From: Larus michahellis
Taxonomy: Eukaryota > Chordata > Aves > Charadriiformes > Laridae
Length of the DNA stretch: 64,000 nt
Assembly (NCBI RefSeq): GCF_964199755.1
Contig: NC_133901.1
Span: 11,795,556 to 11,859,555, forward strand
Direction of reading: 5' to 3'
Part shown: piece after piece, positions 43,122 to 55,309 of the stretch
Layout: every line of letters starts with the position of its first letter
Numbering within the stretch: position 1 is the first letter of the stretch
Translations under genes and position numbers: made by a program
The notes under the pieces: model-generated
What the model was told of the DNA's origin: nothing
The model's input: the letters and a program-made list of their open reading frames with translations, nothing else
Database searches by the model: none

Positions 43122-44169
43122 TTGCCGGCGGGCGGAGGGGTGCTGCGCGTTTTGCTGTTGCGTCCGGCAGGGGGGCAGGTGCGGGTGTGTTTGCGGCAGG
43201 CGGGTGGACGTGTGGGGCTGCGGGGCGCGTGGGAGGCTTGTGGAGGTTTTTTGGGCTGTTGTAGGCTTTTGCCGGCAGGCGGGGGGGTGTTGAGTGTTTT
43301 GGTGTTGCGAGTGGGGTGTTGCGGCAGGCGGGTGGGTTTGTGGGGCTGCGGGCCGTGTGGCAGGGGTGTGGAGGTTTTCTGGAGTGTTGCGCGTGGCATG
43401 TTGGGTGCTGTAGGCTTTTGGCGGCGGGCGGAGGGGTGTTGAGCGTTTTGGTGTTGCGGGTGGGGGGTTGTGTCGGGGGGGCAGGTGCGCGTGTGGTTGC
43501 GGCAGACGGGTGGGTGTGTGGGGCTGCAGGGCACGTGGGAGGCTTGTGGAGGTTTTTTGGGTTGTTGGGTGCTGTAGGCTTTTGCCGGCAGGCGGGGGGG
43601 CGTTGAGTGTTTTGGTGTTGCGAGTGGGGTGTTGCGGCAGGCGGGTGGGTGTGCGGGGCTGCGGGGCGTGTAGCAGGGGTGTGGAGGTCTTTTGGGGTGT
43701 TGGGTGCTGTATGATTTTGGCGTCGGGCGGAGCGTCTGGCGAGCGTTGTGGTGTTGCGAGTGGGGTATTGTGGCAGGCGTCGGGGCAGGTGCGCGTGTTG
43801 TTGCGGGAAGAGGGAGGGTGTGTGGGGCTGTAGGGCGTGTGCGGTGCGTGAGTGTGGTGTAAGTACTTAGTGGTGTTGTGTGTGGGGTGTTGTGTTGTGT
43901 GAGGTGCGTGTGTTGTTGGGTGAGGCGTGTGTGTGTGTGTGTGTGTGTAGGGCAGGGTGCGTGTGGTGAGGGGTGTGTATTTTTTGCGGGGTGTTGCGTG
44001 TGGGGTGTTGTTTTGTGTGAAGTGTGTTGTGGGTAGGTGCGTGTGTTGTGCGTGTGTTTGTGTGTGTGTGTGTGGTGTGAGGCGTTGTTGTGGGCGTGGG
44101 GGTGTGTGTGAGTGCGGGAGGGCGGTGTGGGCGGTGGGTGTGGAGAGGGCTGTTGTGGGGCAGAGGGGT

Positions 44170-44289
44170 GCCTGCGGCCATACCACCCTGAGAACGCCCG
44201 ATCTCGTCTGATCTCGGAAGCTAAGCAGGGTCGGGCCCGGTTAGTACTTGGATGGGAGACCGCCTGGGAATACCGGGTGCTGTAGGCTT
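44170..44289 (+). rRNA. 5S rRNA gene, copy 36 (A5G)
   Basis: A5G is the only A-to-G change in the array. In helix I, A5-U114 becomes G-U. The unit is L (1,570 bp, spacer 44290-45739), but its gene lacks C26T. Confidence 0.96.
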
Positions 44290-45739
44290 TTGCCGGCGGG
44301 CGGAGGGGTGCTGCGCGTTTTGCTGTTGCATCCGGCAGGGGGGCAGGTGCGGGTGTGGTTGCGGCAGGCGGGTGGGCGTGTGGGGCTGCGGGGCGCGTGG
44401 GAGGCTTGTGGAGGTTTTTTGGGCTGTTGTAGGCTTTTGCCGGCAGGCGGGGGGGTGTTGAGTGTTTTGGTGTTGCGAGTGGGTGTTGCGGCAGGCGGGC
44501 GGGTTTGTGGGGCTGCGGGCCGTGTGGCAGGGGTGTGGAGGTTTTCTGGAGTGTTGCGCGTGGCATGTTGGGTGCTGTAGGCTTTTGGCGGCGGGCAGAG
44601 GGGTGTTGAGCGTTTTGGTGTTGCGGGTGGGGGGTTGTGTCGGGGGGGCAGGTGCGCGTGTGGTTGTGGCAGGCGGGTGGGTGTGTGGGGCTGCAGGGCA
44701 CGTGGGAGGCTTGTGGAGGTTTTTTGGGCTGTTGTAGGCTTTTGCCGGCAGGCGGGGGGGTGTTGAGTGTTTTGGTGTTGCGAGTGGGGTGTTGCGGCAG
44801 GCGGGTGGGTGTGTGGGGCTGGAGGGCGCGGGGCGTGTGGGAGTGGTGTGTAAGTATTTTGGGGGGCTGTGTTGGGGCAGGTGCGGGTGTAGTTGCGGCA
44901 GGCGGGCGGGTGTGTGGGGCTGCGGGCCGTGTGGCAGGGGTGTGGGGGTTTTCTGGAGTGTTGCGCGTGGCATGTTGGGTGCTGTAGGCTTTTGGCGGCG
45001 GGCGGAGGGGTGTTGAGCGTTTTGGTGTTGCGGGTGGGGGGTTGTGTCGGGGGGGCAGGTGCGCGTGTGGTTGCGGCAGGCGGGTGGGTGTGTGGGGCTG
45101 CAGGGCACGTGGGAGGCTTGTGGAGGTTTTTTGGGTTGTTGGGTGCTGTAGGCTTTTGCCGGCAGGCGGGGGGGCGTTGAGTGTTTTGGTGTTGCGAGTG
45201 GGGTGTTGCGGCAGGCGGGTGGGTGTGCGGGGCTGCGGGGCGTGTAGCAGGGGTGTGGAGGTCTTTTGGGGTGTTGGGTGCTGTATGATTTTGGCGTCGG
45301 GCGGAGCGTCTGGCGAGCGTTGTGGTGTTGCGAGTGGGGTATTGTGGCAGGCGTCGGGGCAGGTGCGTGTGTTGTTGCGGGAGGAGGGAGGGTGTGTGGG
45401 GCTGTAGGGCGTGTGCGGTGCGTGAGTGTGGTGTAAGTACTTAGTGGTGTTGTGTGTGGGGTGTTGTGTTGTGTGAGGTGCGTGTGTTGTTGGGTGAGGC
45501 GTGTGTGTGTGTGTGTGTAGGGCAGGGTGCGTGTGGTGAGGGGTGTGTATTTTTTGCGGGGTGTTGCGTGTGGGGTGTTGTTTTGTGTGAAGTGTGTTGT
45601 GGGTAGGTGCGTGTGTTGTGCGTGTGTTTGTGTGTGTGTGTGTGGTGTGAGGCGTTGTTGTGGGCATGGGGGTGTGTGTGAGTGCGGGAGGGCGGTGTGG
45701 GCGGTGGGTGTGGAGAGGGCTGTTGTGGGGCAGAGGGGT

Positions 45740-45859
45740 GCCTACGGCCATACCACCCTGAGAACGCCCGATCTCGTCTGATCTCGGAAGCTAAGCAGGG
45801 TCGGGCCCGGTTAGTACTTGGATGGGAGACCGCCTGGGAATACCGGGTGCTGTAGGCTT
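45740..45859 (+). rRNA. 5S rRNA gene, copy 37 (consensus)
   Basis: The gene is consensus. The unit is M (1,269 bp, spacer 45860-47008), with gcggcaagcggg and gtgcctgtgtttg. Both marks recur in copy 44's unit, 8,181 bp on. Confidence 0.98.
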
Positions 45860-47008
45860 TTGCCGGCGGGCGGAGGGGTGCTGCGCGTTTTGCTGTTGCA
45901 TCCGGCAGGGGGGCAGGTGCGGGTGTGGTTGCGGCAGGCGGGTGGGTGTGTGGGGCTGCAGGGCGCGTGGGAGGCTTGTGGAGGTTTTTTGGGCTGTTGT
46001 AGGCTTTTGCCGGCAGGCGGGGGGGTGTTGAGTGTTTTGGTGTTGCGAGTGGGGTGTTGCGGCAGGCGGGTGGGTGTGTGGGGCTGGAGGGCGCGGGGCG
46101 TGTGGGAGTGGTGTGTAAGTATTTTGGGGGGCTGTGTTGGGGCAGGTGCGGGTGTAGTTGCGGCAAGCGGGCGGGTGTGTGGGGCTGCGGGCCGTGTGGC
46201 AGGGGTGTGGAGGTTTTCTGGAGTGTTGCGCGTGGCATGTTGGGTGCTGTAGGCTTTTGGCGGCGGGCGGAGGGGTGTTGAGCGTTTTGGTGTTGCGGGT
46301 GGGGGGTTGTGTCGGGGGGGCAGGTGCGCGTGTGGTTGCGGCAGGCGGGTGGGTGTGTGGGGCTGCAGGGCACGTGGGAGGCTTGTGGAGGTTTTTTGGG
46401 TTGTTGGGTGCTGTAGGCTTTTGCCGGCAGGCGGGGGGGCGTTGAGTGTTTTGGTGTTGCGAGTGGGGTGTTGCGGCAGGCGGGTGGGTGTGCGGGGCTG
46501 CGGGGCGTGTAGCAGGGGTGTGGAGGTCTTTTGGGGTGTTGGGTGCTGTATGATTTTGGCGTCGGGCGGAGCGTCTGGCGAGCGTTGTGGTGTTGCGAGT
46601 GGGGTATTGTGGCAGGCGTCGGGGCAGGTGCGTGTGTTGTTGCGGGAGGAGGGAGGGTGTGTGGGGCTGTAGGGCGTGTGCGGTGCGTGAGTGTGGTGTA
46701 AGTACTTAGTGGTGTTGTGTGTGGGGTGTTGTGTTGTGTGAGGTGCGTGTGTTGTTGGGTGAGGCGTGTGTGTGTGTGTGTGTGTGTAGGGCAGGGTGCG
46801 TGTGGTGAGGGGTGTGTATTTTTTGCGGGGTGTTGCGTGTGGGGTGTTGTTTTGTGTGAAGTGTGTTGTGGGTAGGTGCGTGTGTTGTGCCTGTGTTTGT
46901 GTGTGTGTGTGTGGTGTGAGGCGTTGTTGTGGGCGTGGGGGTGTGTGTGAGTGCGGGAGGGCGGTGTGGGCGGTGGGTGTGGAGAGGGCTGTTGTGGGGC
47001 AGAGGGGT

Positions 47009-47128
47009 GCCTACGGCCATACCACCCTGAGAACGCCCGATCTCGTCTGATCTCGGAAGCTAAGCAGGGTCGGGCCCGGTTAGTACTTGGATGGGAGACC
47101 GCCTGGGAATACCGGGTGCTGTAGGCTT
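47009..47128 (+). rRNA. 5S rRNA gene, copy 38 (consensus)
   Basis: The gene is consensus and followed by the rare ccggcaggcggagg. The unit is S2 (1,036 bp, spacer 47129-48044). Its microsatellite 1 is the shortest I saw, (TG)7, preceded by gaggct instead of gaggcg. Confidence 0.98.
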
Positions 47129-48044
47129 TTGCCGGCAGGCGGAGGGGTGCTGCGCGTTTTGCTGTTGCATCCGGCAGGGGGGCAGGTGCGGGTGTGGTTG
47201 CGGCAGGCGGGCGGGTGTGAGGGGCTGCGGGCCGTGTGGCAGGGGTGTGGAGGTTTTCTGGAGTGTTGCGCGTGGCATGTTGGGTGCTGTAGGCTTTTGG
47301 CGGCGGGCGGAGGGGTGTTGAGCGTTTTGGTGTTGCGGGTGGGGGGTTGTGTCGGGGGGGCAGGTGCGTGTGTGGTTGCGGCAGGCGGGTGGGTGTGTGG
47401 GGCTGCAGGGCACGTGGGAGGCTTGTGGAGGTTTTTTGGGTTGTTGGGTGCTGTAGGCTTTTGCCGGCAGGCGGGGGGGCGTTGAGTGTTTTGGTGTTGC
47501 GAGTGGGGTGTTGCGGCAGGCGGGTGGGTGTGCGGGGCTGCGGGGCATGTAGCAGGGGTGTGGAGGTCTTTTGGGGTGTTGGGTGCTGTATGATTTTGGC
47601 GTCGGGCGGAGCGTCTGGCGAGCGTTGTGGTGTTGCGAGTGGGGTATTGTGGCAGGCGTCGGGGCAGGTGCGCGTGTTGTTGCGGGAGGAGGGAGGGTGT
47701 GTGGGGCTGTAGGGCGTGTGCGGTGCGTGAGTGTGGTGTAAGTACTTAGTGGTGTTGTGTGTGGGGTGTTGTGTTGTGTGAGGTGCGTGTGTTGTTGGGT
47801 GAGGCTTGTGTGTGTGTGTGTAGGGCAGGGTGCGTGTGGTGAGGGGTGTGTATTTTTTGCGGGGTGTTGCGTGTGGGGTGTTGTTTTGTGTGAGGTGTGT
47901 TGTGGGTAGGTGCGTGTGTTGTGCGTGTGTTTGTGTGTGTGTGTGTGTGGTGTGAGGCGTTGTTGTGGGCGTGGGGGTGTGTGTGAGTGCGGGAGGGCGG
48001 TGTGGGCGGTGGGTGTGGAGAGGGCTGTTGTGGGGCAGAGGGGT

Positions 48045-48164
48045 GCCTACGGCCATACCACCCTGAGAACGCCCGATCTCGTCTGATCTCGGAAGCTAAG
48101 CAGGGTCGGGCCCGGTTAGTACTTGGATGGGAGACCGCCTGGGAATACCGGGTGCTGTAGGCTT
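48045..48164 (+). rRNA. 5S rRNA gene, copy 39 (consensus)
   Basis: The gene is consensus. The unit is M (1,267 bp, spacer 48165-49311) with ggaggttgtgtgg, a mark shared with copies 46 and 47. Confidence 0.98.
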
Positions 48165-49311
48165 TTGCCGGCGGGCGGAGGGGTGCTGCGCGTTTTGCTG
48201 TTGCATCCGGCAGGGGGGCAGGTGCGGGTGTGGTTGCGGCAGGCGGGTGGGTGTGTGGGGCTGCAGGGCGCGTGGGAGGCTTGTGGAGGTTTTTTGGGCT
48301 GTTGTAGGCTTTTGCCGGCAGGCGGGGGGGCGTTGAGTGTTTTGGTGTTGCGAGTGGGGTGTTGCGGCAGGCGGGTGGGTGTGTGGGGCTGGAGGGCGCG
48401 GGGCGTGTGGGAGTGGTGTGTAAGTATTTTGGGGGGCTGTGTTGGGGCAGGTGCGGGTGTAGTTGCGGCAGGCGGGCGGGTGTGTGGGGCTGCGGGCCGT
48501 GTGGCAGGGGTGTGGAGGTTTTCTGGAGTGTTGCGCGTGGCATGTTGGGTGCTGTAGGCTTTTGGCGGCGGGCGGAGGGGTGTTGAGCGTTTTGGTGTTG
48601 CGGGTGGGGGGTTGTGTCGGGGGGGCAGGTGCGCGTGTGGTTGCGGCAGGCGGGTGGGTGTGTGGGGCTGCAGGGCACGTGGGAGGCTTGTGGAGGTTTT
48701 TTGGGTTGTTGGGTGCTGTAGGCTTTTGCCGGCAGGCGGGGGGGCGTTGAGTGTTTTGGTGTTGCGAGTGGGGTGTTGCGGCAGGCGGGTGGGTGTGCGG
48801 GGCTGCGGGGCGTGTAGCAGGGGTGTGGAGGTCTTTTGGGGTGTTGGGTGCTGTATGATTTTGGCGTCGGGCGGAGCGTCTGGCGAGCGTTGTGGTGTTG
48901 CGAGTGGGGTATTGTGGCAGGCGTCGGGGCAGGTGCGCGTGTTGTTGCGGGAGGAGGGAGGTTGTGTGGGGCTGTAGGGCGTGTGCGGTGCGTGAGTGTG
49001 GTGTAAGTACTTAGTGGTGTTGTGTGTGGGGTGTTGTGTTGTGTGAGGTGCGTGTGTTGTTGGGTGAGGCGTGTGTGTGTGTGTGTGTGTGTAGGGCAGG
49101 GTGCGTGTGGTGAGGGGTGTGTATTTTTTGCGGGGTGTTGCGTGTGGGGTGTTGTTTTGTGTGAGGTGTGTTGTGGGTAGGTGCGTGTGTTGTGCGTGTG
49201 TTTGTGTGTGTGTGTGGTGTGAGGCGTTGTTGTGGGCATGGGGGTGTGTGTGAGTGCGGGAGGGCGGTGTGGGCGGTGGGTGTGGAGAGGGCTGTTGTGG
49301 GGCAGAGGGGT

Positions 49312-49431
49312 GCCTACGGCCATACCACCCTGAGAACGCCCGATCTCGTCTGATCTCGGAAGCTAAGCAGGGTCGGGCCCGGTTAGTACTTGGATGGGAG
49401 ACCGCCTGAGAATACCGGGTGCTGTAGGCTT
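49312..49431 (+). rRNA. 5S rRNA gene, copy 40 (G98A)
   Basis: G98A breaks the C78-G98 pair at the base of helix IV, just outside box C. It is shared with copy 48. The unit is S2 (1,036 bp, spacer 49432-50347). Confidence 0.96.
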
Positions 49432-50347
49432 TTGCCGGCGGGCGGAGGGGTGCTGCGCGTTTTGCTGTTGCGTCCGGCAGGGGGGCAGGTGCGGGTGTGG
49501 TTGCGGCAGGCGGGCGGGTGTGAGGGGCTGCGGGCCGTGTGGCAGGGGTGTGGAGGTTTTCTGGAGTGTTGCGCGTGGCATGTTGGGTGCTGTAGGCTTT
49601 TGGCGGCGGGCGGAGGGGTGTTGAGCGTTTTGGTGTTGCGGGTGGGGGGTTGTGTCGGGGGGGCAGGTGCGTGTGTGGTTGCGGCAGGCGGGTGGGTGTG
49701 TGGGGCTGCAGGGCACGTGGGAGGCTTGTGGAGGTTTTTTGGGTTGTTGGGTGCTGTAGGCTTTTGCCGGCAGGCGGGGGGGCGTTGAGTGTTTTGGTGT
49801 TGCGAGTGGGGTGTTGCGGCAGGCGGGTGGGTGTGCGGGGCTGCGGGGCGTGTAGCAGGGGTGTGGAGGTCTTTTGGGGTGTTGGGTGCTGTATGATTTT
49901 GGCGTCGGGCGGAGCGTCTGGCGAGCGTTGTGGTGTTGCGAGTGGGGTATTGTGGCAGGCGTCGGGGCAGGTGCGCGTGTTGTTGCGGGAGGAGGGAGGG
50001 TGTGTGGGGCTGTAGGGCGTGTGCGGTGCGTGAGTGTGGTGTAAGTACTTAGTGGTGTTGTGTGTGGGGTGTTGTGTTGTGTGAGGTGCGTGTGTTGTTG
50101 GGTGAGGCGTGTGTGTGTGTGTGTAGGGCAGGGTGCGTGTGGTGAGGGGTGTGTATTTTTTGCGGGGTGTTGCGTGTGGGGTGTTGTTTTGTGTGAGGTG
50201 TGTTGTGGGTAGGTGCGTGTGTTGTGCGTGTGTTTGTGTGTGTGTGTGTGTGGTGTGAGGCGTTGTTGTGGGCGTGGGGGTGTGTGTGAGTGCAGGAGGG
50301 CGGTGTGGGCGGTGGGTGTGGAGAGGGCTGTTGTGGGGCAGAGGGGT

Positions 50348-50467
50348 GCCTACGGCCATACCACCCTGAGAACGCCCGATCTCGTCTGATCTCGGAAGCT
50401 AAGCAGGGTCGGGCCCGGTTAGTACTTGGATGGGAGACCGCCTGGGAATACCGGGTGCTGTAGGCTT
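50348..50467 (+). rRNA. 5S rRNA gene, copy 41 (consensus)
   Basis: The gene is consensus. The unit is M (1,271 bp, spacer 50468-51618), with gcggcaagcggg and gtgcatgagtg. Confidence 0.98.
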
Positions 50468-51618
50468 TTGCCGGCGGGCGGAGGGGTGCTGCGCGTTTTG
50501 CTGTTGCATCCGGCAGGGGGGCAGGTGCGGGTGTGGTTGCGGCAGGCGGGTGGGTGTGTGGGGCTGCAGGGCGCGTGGGAGGCTTGTGGAGGTTTTTTGG
50601 GCTGTTGTAGGCTTTTGCCGGCAGGCGGGGGGGCGTTGAGTGTTTTGGTGTTGCGAGTGGGGTGTTGCGGCAGGCGGGTGGGTGTGTGGGGCTGGAGGGC
50701 GCGGGGCGTGTGGGAGTGGTGTGTAAGTATTTTGGGGGGCTGTGTTGGGGCAGGTGCGGGTGTAGTTGCGGCAAGCGGGCGGGTGTGTGGGGCTGCGGGC
50801 CGTGTGGCAGGGGTGTGGAGGTTTTCTGGAGTGTTGCGCGTGGCATGTTGGGTGCTGTAGGCTTTTGGCGGCGGGCGGAGGGGTGTTGAGCGTTTTGGTG
50901 TTGCGGGTGGGGGGTTGTGTCGGGGGGGCAGGTGCGCGTGTGGTTGCGGCAGGCGGGTGGGTGTGTGGGGCTGCAGGGCACGTGGGAGGCTTGTGGAGGT
51001 TTTTTGGGTTGTTGGGTGCTGTAGGCTTTTGCCGGCAGGCGGGGGGGCGTTGAGTGTTTTGGTGTTGCGAGTGGGGTGTTGCGGCAGGCGGGTGGGTGTG
51101 CGGGGCTGCGGGGCGTGTAGCAGGGGTGTGGAGGTCTTTTGGGGTGTTGGGTGCTGTATGATTTTGGCGTCGGGCGGAGCGTCTGGCGAGCGTTGTGGTG
51201 TTGCGAGTGGGGTATTGTGGCAGGCGTCGGGGCAGGTGCGTGTGTTGTTGCGGGAGGAGGGAGGGTGTGTGGGGCTGTAGGGCGTGTGCGGTGCATGAGT
51301 GTGGTGTAAGTACTTAGTGGTGTTGTGTGTGGGGTGTTGTGTTGTGTGAGGTGCGTGTGTTGTTGGGTGAGGCGTGTGTGTGTGTGTGTGTGTGTGTAGG
51401 GCAGGGTGCGTGTGGTGAGGGGTGTGTATTTTTTGCGGGGTGTTGCGTGTGGGGTGTTGTTTTGTGTGAGGTGTGTTGTGGGTAGGTGCGTGTGTTGTGC
51501 GTGTGTTTGTGTGTGTGTGTGTGGTGTGAGGCGTTGTTGTGGGCGTGGGGGTGTGTGTGAGTGCGGGAGGGCGGTGTGGGCGGTGGGTGTGGAGAGGGCT
51601 GTTGTGGGGCAGAGGGGT

Positions 51619-51738
51619 GTCTACAGCCATACCACCCTGAGAATGCCCGATCTCGTCTGATCTCGGAAGCTAAGCAGGGTCGGGCCCGGTTAGTACTTGG
51701 ATGGGAGACCGCCTGGGAATACCGGGTGCTGTAGGCTT
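51619..51738 (+). rRNA. 5S rRNA gene, copy 42 (C2T, G7A, C26T)
   Basis: This is the most changed copy, yet all three changes fit the fold. C2T gives U2-G117, as in human 5S (from memory). G7A turns G7-U112 into a Watson-Crick A-U pair. C26T is in loop B. The unit is M (1,260 bp, spacer 51739-52878) and lacks 7 bp directly after the T4. Confidence 0.95.
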
Positions 51739-52878
51739 TTGGCGGAGGGGTGCTGCGCGTTTTGCTGTTGCATCCGGCAGGGGGGCAGGTGCGGGTGTGG
51801 TTGCGGCAGGCGGGTGGGCGTGTGGGGCTGCGGGGCGCGTGGGAGGCTTGTGGAGGTTTTTTGGGCTGTTGTAGGCTTTTGCCGGCAGGCGGGGGGGTGT
51901 TGAGTGTTTTGGTGTTGCGAGTGGGGTGTTGCGGCAGGCGGGTGGGTGTGTGGGGCTGGAGGGCGCGGGGCGTGTGGGAGTGGTGTGTAAGTATTTTGGG
52001 GGGCTGTGTTGGGGCAGGTGCGGGTGTAGTTGCGGCAGGCGGGTGGGTGTGTGGGGCTGCGGGCCGTGTGGCAGGGGTGTGGAGGTTTTCTGGAGTGTTG
52101 CGCGTGGCATGTTGGGTGCTGTAGGCTTTTGGCGGCGGGCGGAGGGGTGTTGAGCGTTTTGGTGTTGCGGGTGGGGGGTTGTGTCGGGGGGGCAGGTGCG
52201 CGTGTGGTTGCGGCAGGCGGGTGGGTGTGTGGGGCTGCAGGGCACGTGGGAGGCTTGTGGAGGTTTTTTGGGTTGTTGGGTGCTGTAGGCTTTTGCCGGC
52301 AGGCGGGGGGGCGTTGAGTGTTTTGGTGTTGCGAGTGGGGTGTTGCGGCAGGCGGGTGGGTGTGCGGGGCTGCGGGGCGTGTAGCAGGGGTGTGGAGGTC
52401 TTTTGGGGTGTTGGGTGCTGTATGATTTTGGCGTCGGGCGGAGCGTCTGGCGAGCGTTGTGGTGTTGCGAGTGGGGTATTGTGGCAGGCGTCGGGGCAGG
52501 TGCGTGTGTTGTTGCGGGAAGAGGGAGGGTGTGTGGGGCTGTAGGGCGTGTGCGGTGCGTGAGTGTGGTGTAAGTACTTAGTGGTGTTGTGTGTGGGGTG
52601 TTGTGTTGTGTGAGGTGCATGTGTTGTTGGGTGAGGCGTGTGTGTGTGTGTGTGTAGGGCAGGGTGCGTGTGGTGAGGGGTGTGTATTTTTTGCGGGGTG
52701 TTGCGTGTGGGGTGTTGTTTTGTGTGAGGTGTGTTGTGGGTAGGTGCGTGTGTTGTGCGTGTGTTTGTGTGTGTGTGTGTGTGGTGTGAGGCGTTGTTGT
52801 GGGCGTGGGGGTGTGTGTGAGTGCGGGAGGGCGGTGTGGGCGGTGGGTGTGGAGAGGGCTGTTGTGGGGCAGAGGGGT

Positions 52879-52998
52879 GCCTACGGCCATACCACCCTGA
52901 GAACGCCCGATCTCGTCTGATCTCGGAAGCTAAGCAGGGTCGGGCCCGGTTAGTACTTGGATGGGAGACCGCCTGGGAATACCGGGTGCTGTAGGCTT
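52879..52998 (+). rRNA. 5S rRNA gene, copy 43 (consensus)
   Basis: The gene is consensus. The unit is S2 (1,042 bp, spacer 52999-53920). Microsatellite 1 is interrupted by one C. Confidence 0.98.
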
Positions 52999-53920
52999 TT
53001 GCCGGCGGGCGGAGGGGTGCTGCGCGTTTTGCTGTTGCGTCCGGCAGGGGGGCAGGTGCGGGTGTGGTTGCGGCAGGCGGGCGGGTGTGAGGGGCTGCGG
53101 GCCGTGTGGCAGGGGTGTGGAGGTTTTCTGGAGTGTTGCGCGTGGCATGTTGGGTGCTGTAGGCTTTTGGCGGCGGGCGGAGGGGTGTTGAGCGTTTTGG
53201 TGTTGCGGGTGGGGGGTTGTGTCGGGGGGGCAGGTGCGTGTGTGGTTGCGGCAGGCGGGTGGGTGTGTGGGGCTGCAGGGCACGTGGGAGGCTTGTGGAG
53301 GTTTTTTGGGTTGTTGGGTGCTGTAGGCTTTTGCCGGCAGGCGGGGGGGCGTTGAGTGTTTTGGTGTTGCGAGTGGGGTGTTGCGGCAGGCGGGTGGGTG
53401 TGCGGGGCTGCGGGGCGTGTAGCAGGGGTGTGGAGGTCTTTTGGGGTGTTGGGTGCTGTATGATTTTGGCGTCGGGCGGAGCGTCTGGCGAGCGTTGTGG
53501 TGTTGCGAGTGGGGTATTGTGGCAGGCGTCGGGGCAGGTGCGCGTGTTGTTGCGGGAGGAGGGAGGGTGTGTGGGGCTGTAGGGCGTGTGCGGTGCGTGA
53601 GTGTGGTGTAAGTACTTAGTGGTGTTGTGTGTGGGGTGTTGTGTTGTGTGAGGTGCGTGTGTTGTTGGGTGAGGCGTGTGTGTGTGTGTGTGCGTGTAGG
53701 GCAGGGTGCGTGTGGTGAGGGGTGTGTATTTTTTGCGGGGTGTTGCGTGTGGGGTGTTGTTTTGTGTGAGGTGTGTTGTGGGTAGGTGCGTGTGTTGTGC
53801 GTGTGTTTGTGTGTGTGTGTGTGTGGTGTGAGGCGTTGTTGTGGGCGTGGGGGTGTGTGTGAGTGCGGGAGGGCGGTGTGGGCGGTGGGTGTGGAGAGGG
53901 CTGTTGTGGGGCAGAGGGGT

Positions 53921-54040
53921 GCCTACGGCCATACCACCCTGAGAACGCCCGATCTCGTCTGATCTCGGAAGCTAAGCAGGGTCGGGCCCGGTTAGTACTT
54001 GGATGGGAGACCGCCTGGGAATACCGGGTGCTGTAGGCTT
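53921..54040 (+). rRNA. 5S rRNA gene, copy 44 (consensus)
   Basis: The gene is consensus. The unit is M (1,269 bp, spacer 54041-55189), counterpart of copy 37, with gcatgtagc and gtgcctgtgtttg. Confidence 0.98.
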
Positions 54041-55189
54041 TTGCCGGCGGGCGGAGGGGTGCTGCGCGTTTTGCTGTTGCGTCCGGCAGGGGGGCAGGTG
54101 CGGGTGTGGTTGCGGCAGGCGGGTGGGTGTGTGGGGCTGCAGGGCGCGTGGGAGGCTTGTGGAGGTTTTTTGGGCTGTTGTAGGCTTTTGCCGGCAGGCG
54201 GGGGGGCGTTGAGTGTTTTGGTGTTGCGAGTGGGGTGTTGCGGCAGGCGGGTGGGTGTGTGGGGCTGGAGGGCGCGGGGCGTGTGGGAGTGGTGTGTAAG
54301 TATTTTGGGGGGCTGTGTTGGGGCAGGTGCGGGTGTAGTTGCGGCAAGCGGGCGGGTGTGTGGGGCTGCGGGCCGTGTGGCAGGGGTGTGGAGGTTTTCT
54401 GGAGTGTTGCGCGTGGCATGTTGGGTGCTGTAGGCTTTTGGCGGCGGGCGGAGGGGTGTTGAGCGTTTTGGTGTTGCGGGTGGGGGGTTGTGTCGGGGGG
54501 GCAGGTGCGCGTGTGGTTGCGGCAGGCGGGTGGGTGTGTGGGGCTGCAGGGCACGTGGGAGGCTTGTGGAGGTTTTTTGGGTTGTTGGGTGCTGTAGGCT
54601 TTTGCCGGCAGGCGGGGGGGCGTTGAGTGTTTTGGTGTTGCGAGTGGGGTGTTGCGGCAGGCGGGTGGGTGTGCGGGGCTGCGGGGCATGTAGCAGGGGT
54701 GTGGAGGTCTTTTGGGGTGTTGGGTGCTGTATGATTTTGGCGTCGGGCGGAGCGTCTGGCGAGCGTTGTGGTGTTGCGAGTGGGGTATTGTGGCAGGCGT
54801 CGGGGCAGGTGCGTGTGTTGTTGCGGGAGGAGGGAGGGTGTGTGGGGCTGTAGGGCGTGTGCGGTGCGTGAGTGTGGTGTAAGTACTTAGTGGTGTTGTG
54901 TGTGGGGTGTTGTGTTGTGTGAGGTGCGTGTGTTGTTGGGTGAGGCGTGTGTGTGTGTGTGTGTGTGTAGGGCAGGGTGCGTGTGGTGAGGGGTGTGTAT
55001 TTTTTGCGGGGTGTTGCGTGTGGGGTGTTGTTTTGTGTGAAGTGTGTTGTGGGTAGGTGCGTGTGTTGTGCCTGTGTTTGTGTGTGTGTGTGTGGTGTGA
55101 GGCGTTGTTGTGGGCGTGGGGGTGTGTGTGAGTGCGGGAGGGCGGTGTGGGCGGTGGGTGTGGAGAGGGCTGTTGTGGGGCAGAGGGGT

Positions 55190-55309
55190 GCCTACGGCCA
55201 TACCACCCTGAGAACGCCCGATCTCGTCTGATCTCGGAAGCTAAGCAGGGTCGGGCCCGGTTAGTACTTGGATGGGAGACCGCCTGGGAATACCGGGTGC
55301 TGTAGGCTT
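55190..55309 (+). rRNA. 5S rRNA gene, copy 45 (consensus)
   Basis: The gene is consensus and followed by ccggcaggcggagg, like copy 38. The unit is S2 (1,036 bp, spacer 55310-56225). Confidence 0.98.

Larger units (their letters stand above)
45740..48044 (+). repeat. Duplicated two-unit block (copy at 53921-56225)
   Basis: M (1,269) plus S2 (1,036) units here have the same lengths as those at 53921 and 55190, offset 8,181 bp. Shared rare marks include gtgcctgtg, gcaagcggg and ccggcaggcggagg directly after the second gene. A few single-base differences (for example tgttgag against cgttgag) show some divergence since. Confidence 0.8.
48045..53920 (+). repeat. Five-unit segmental duplication (copy at 57497-63372, offset 9,452 bp)
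   Basis: Unit lengths 1,267, 1,036, 1,271, 1,260 and 1,042 bp recur in the same order. Shared rare marks are G98A (copies 40/48), gtgcaggagg before copies 41/49, gtgcatgagtg (41/49), G7A with C26T and a 7-bp spacer deletion (42/50), gaggtgcatgtg (42/50) and a gtgcgtgtag interruption of the microsatellite (43/51). Differences such as C2T only in copy 42, and C36T with G89A only in copy 51, arose later or were lost by conversion. Confidence 0.88.
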
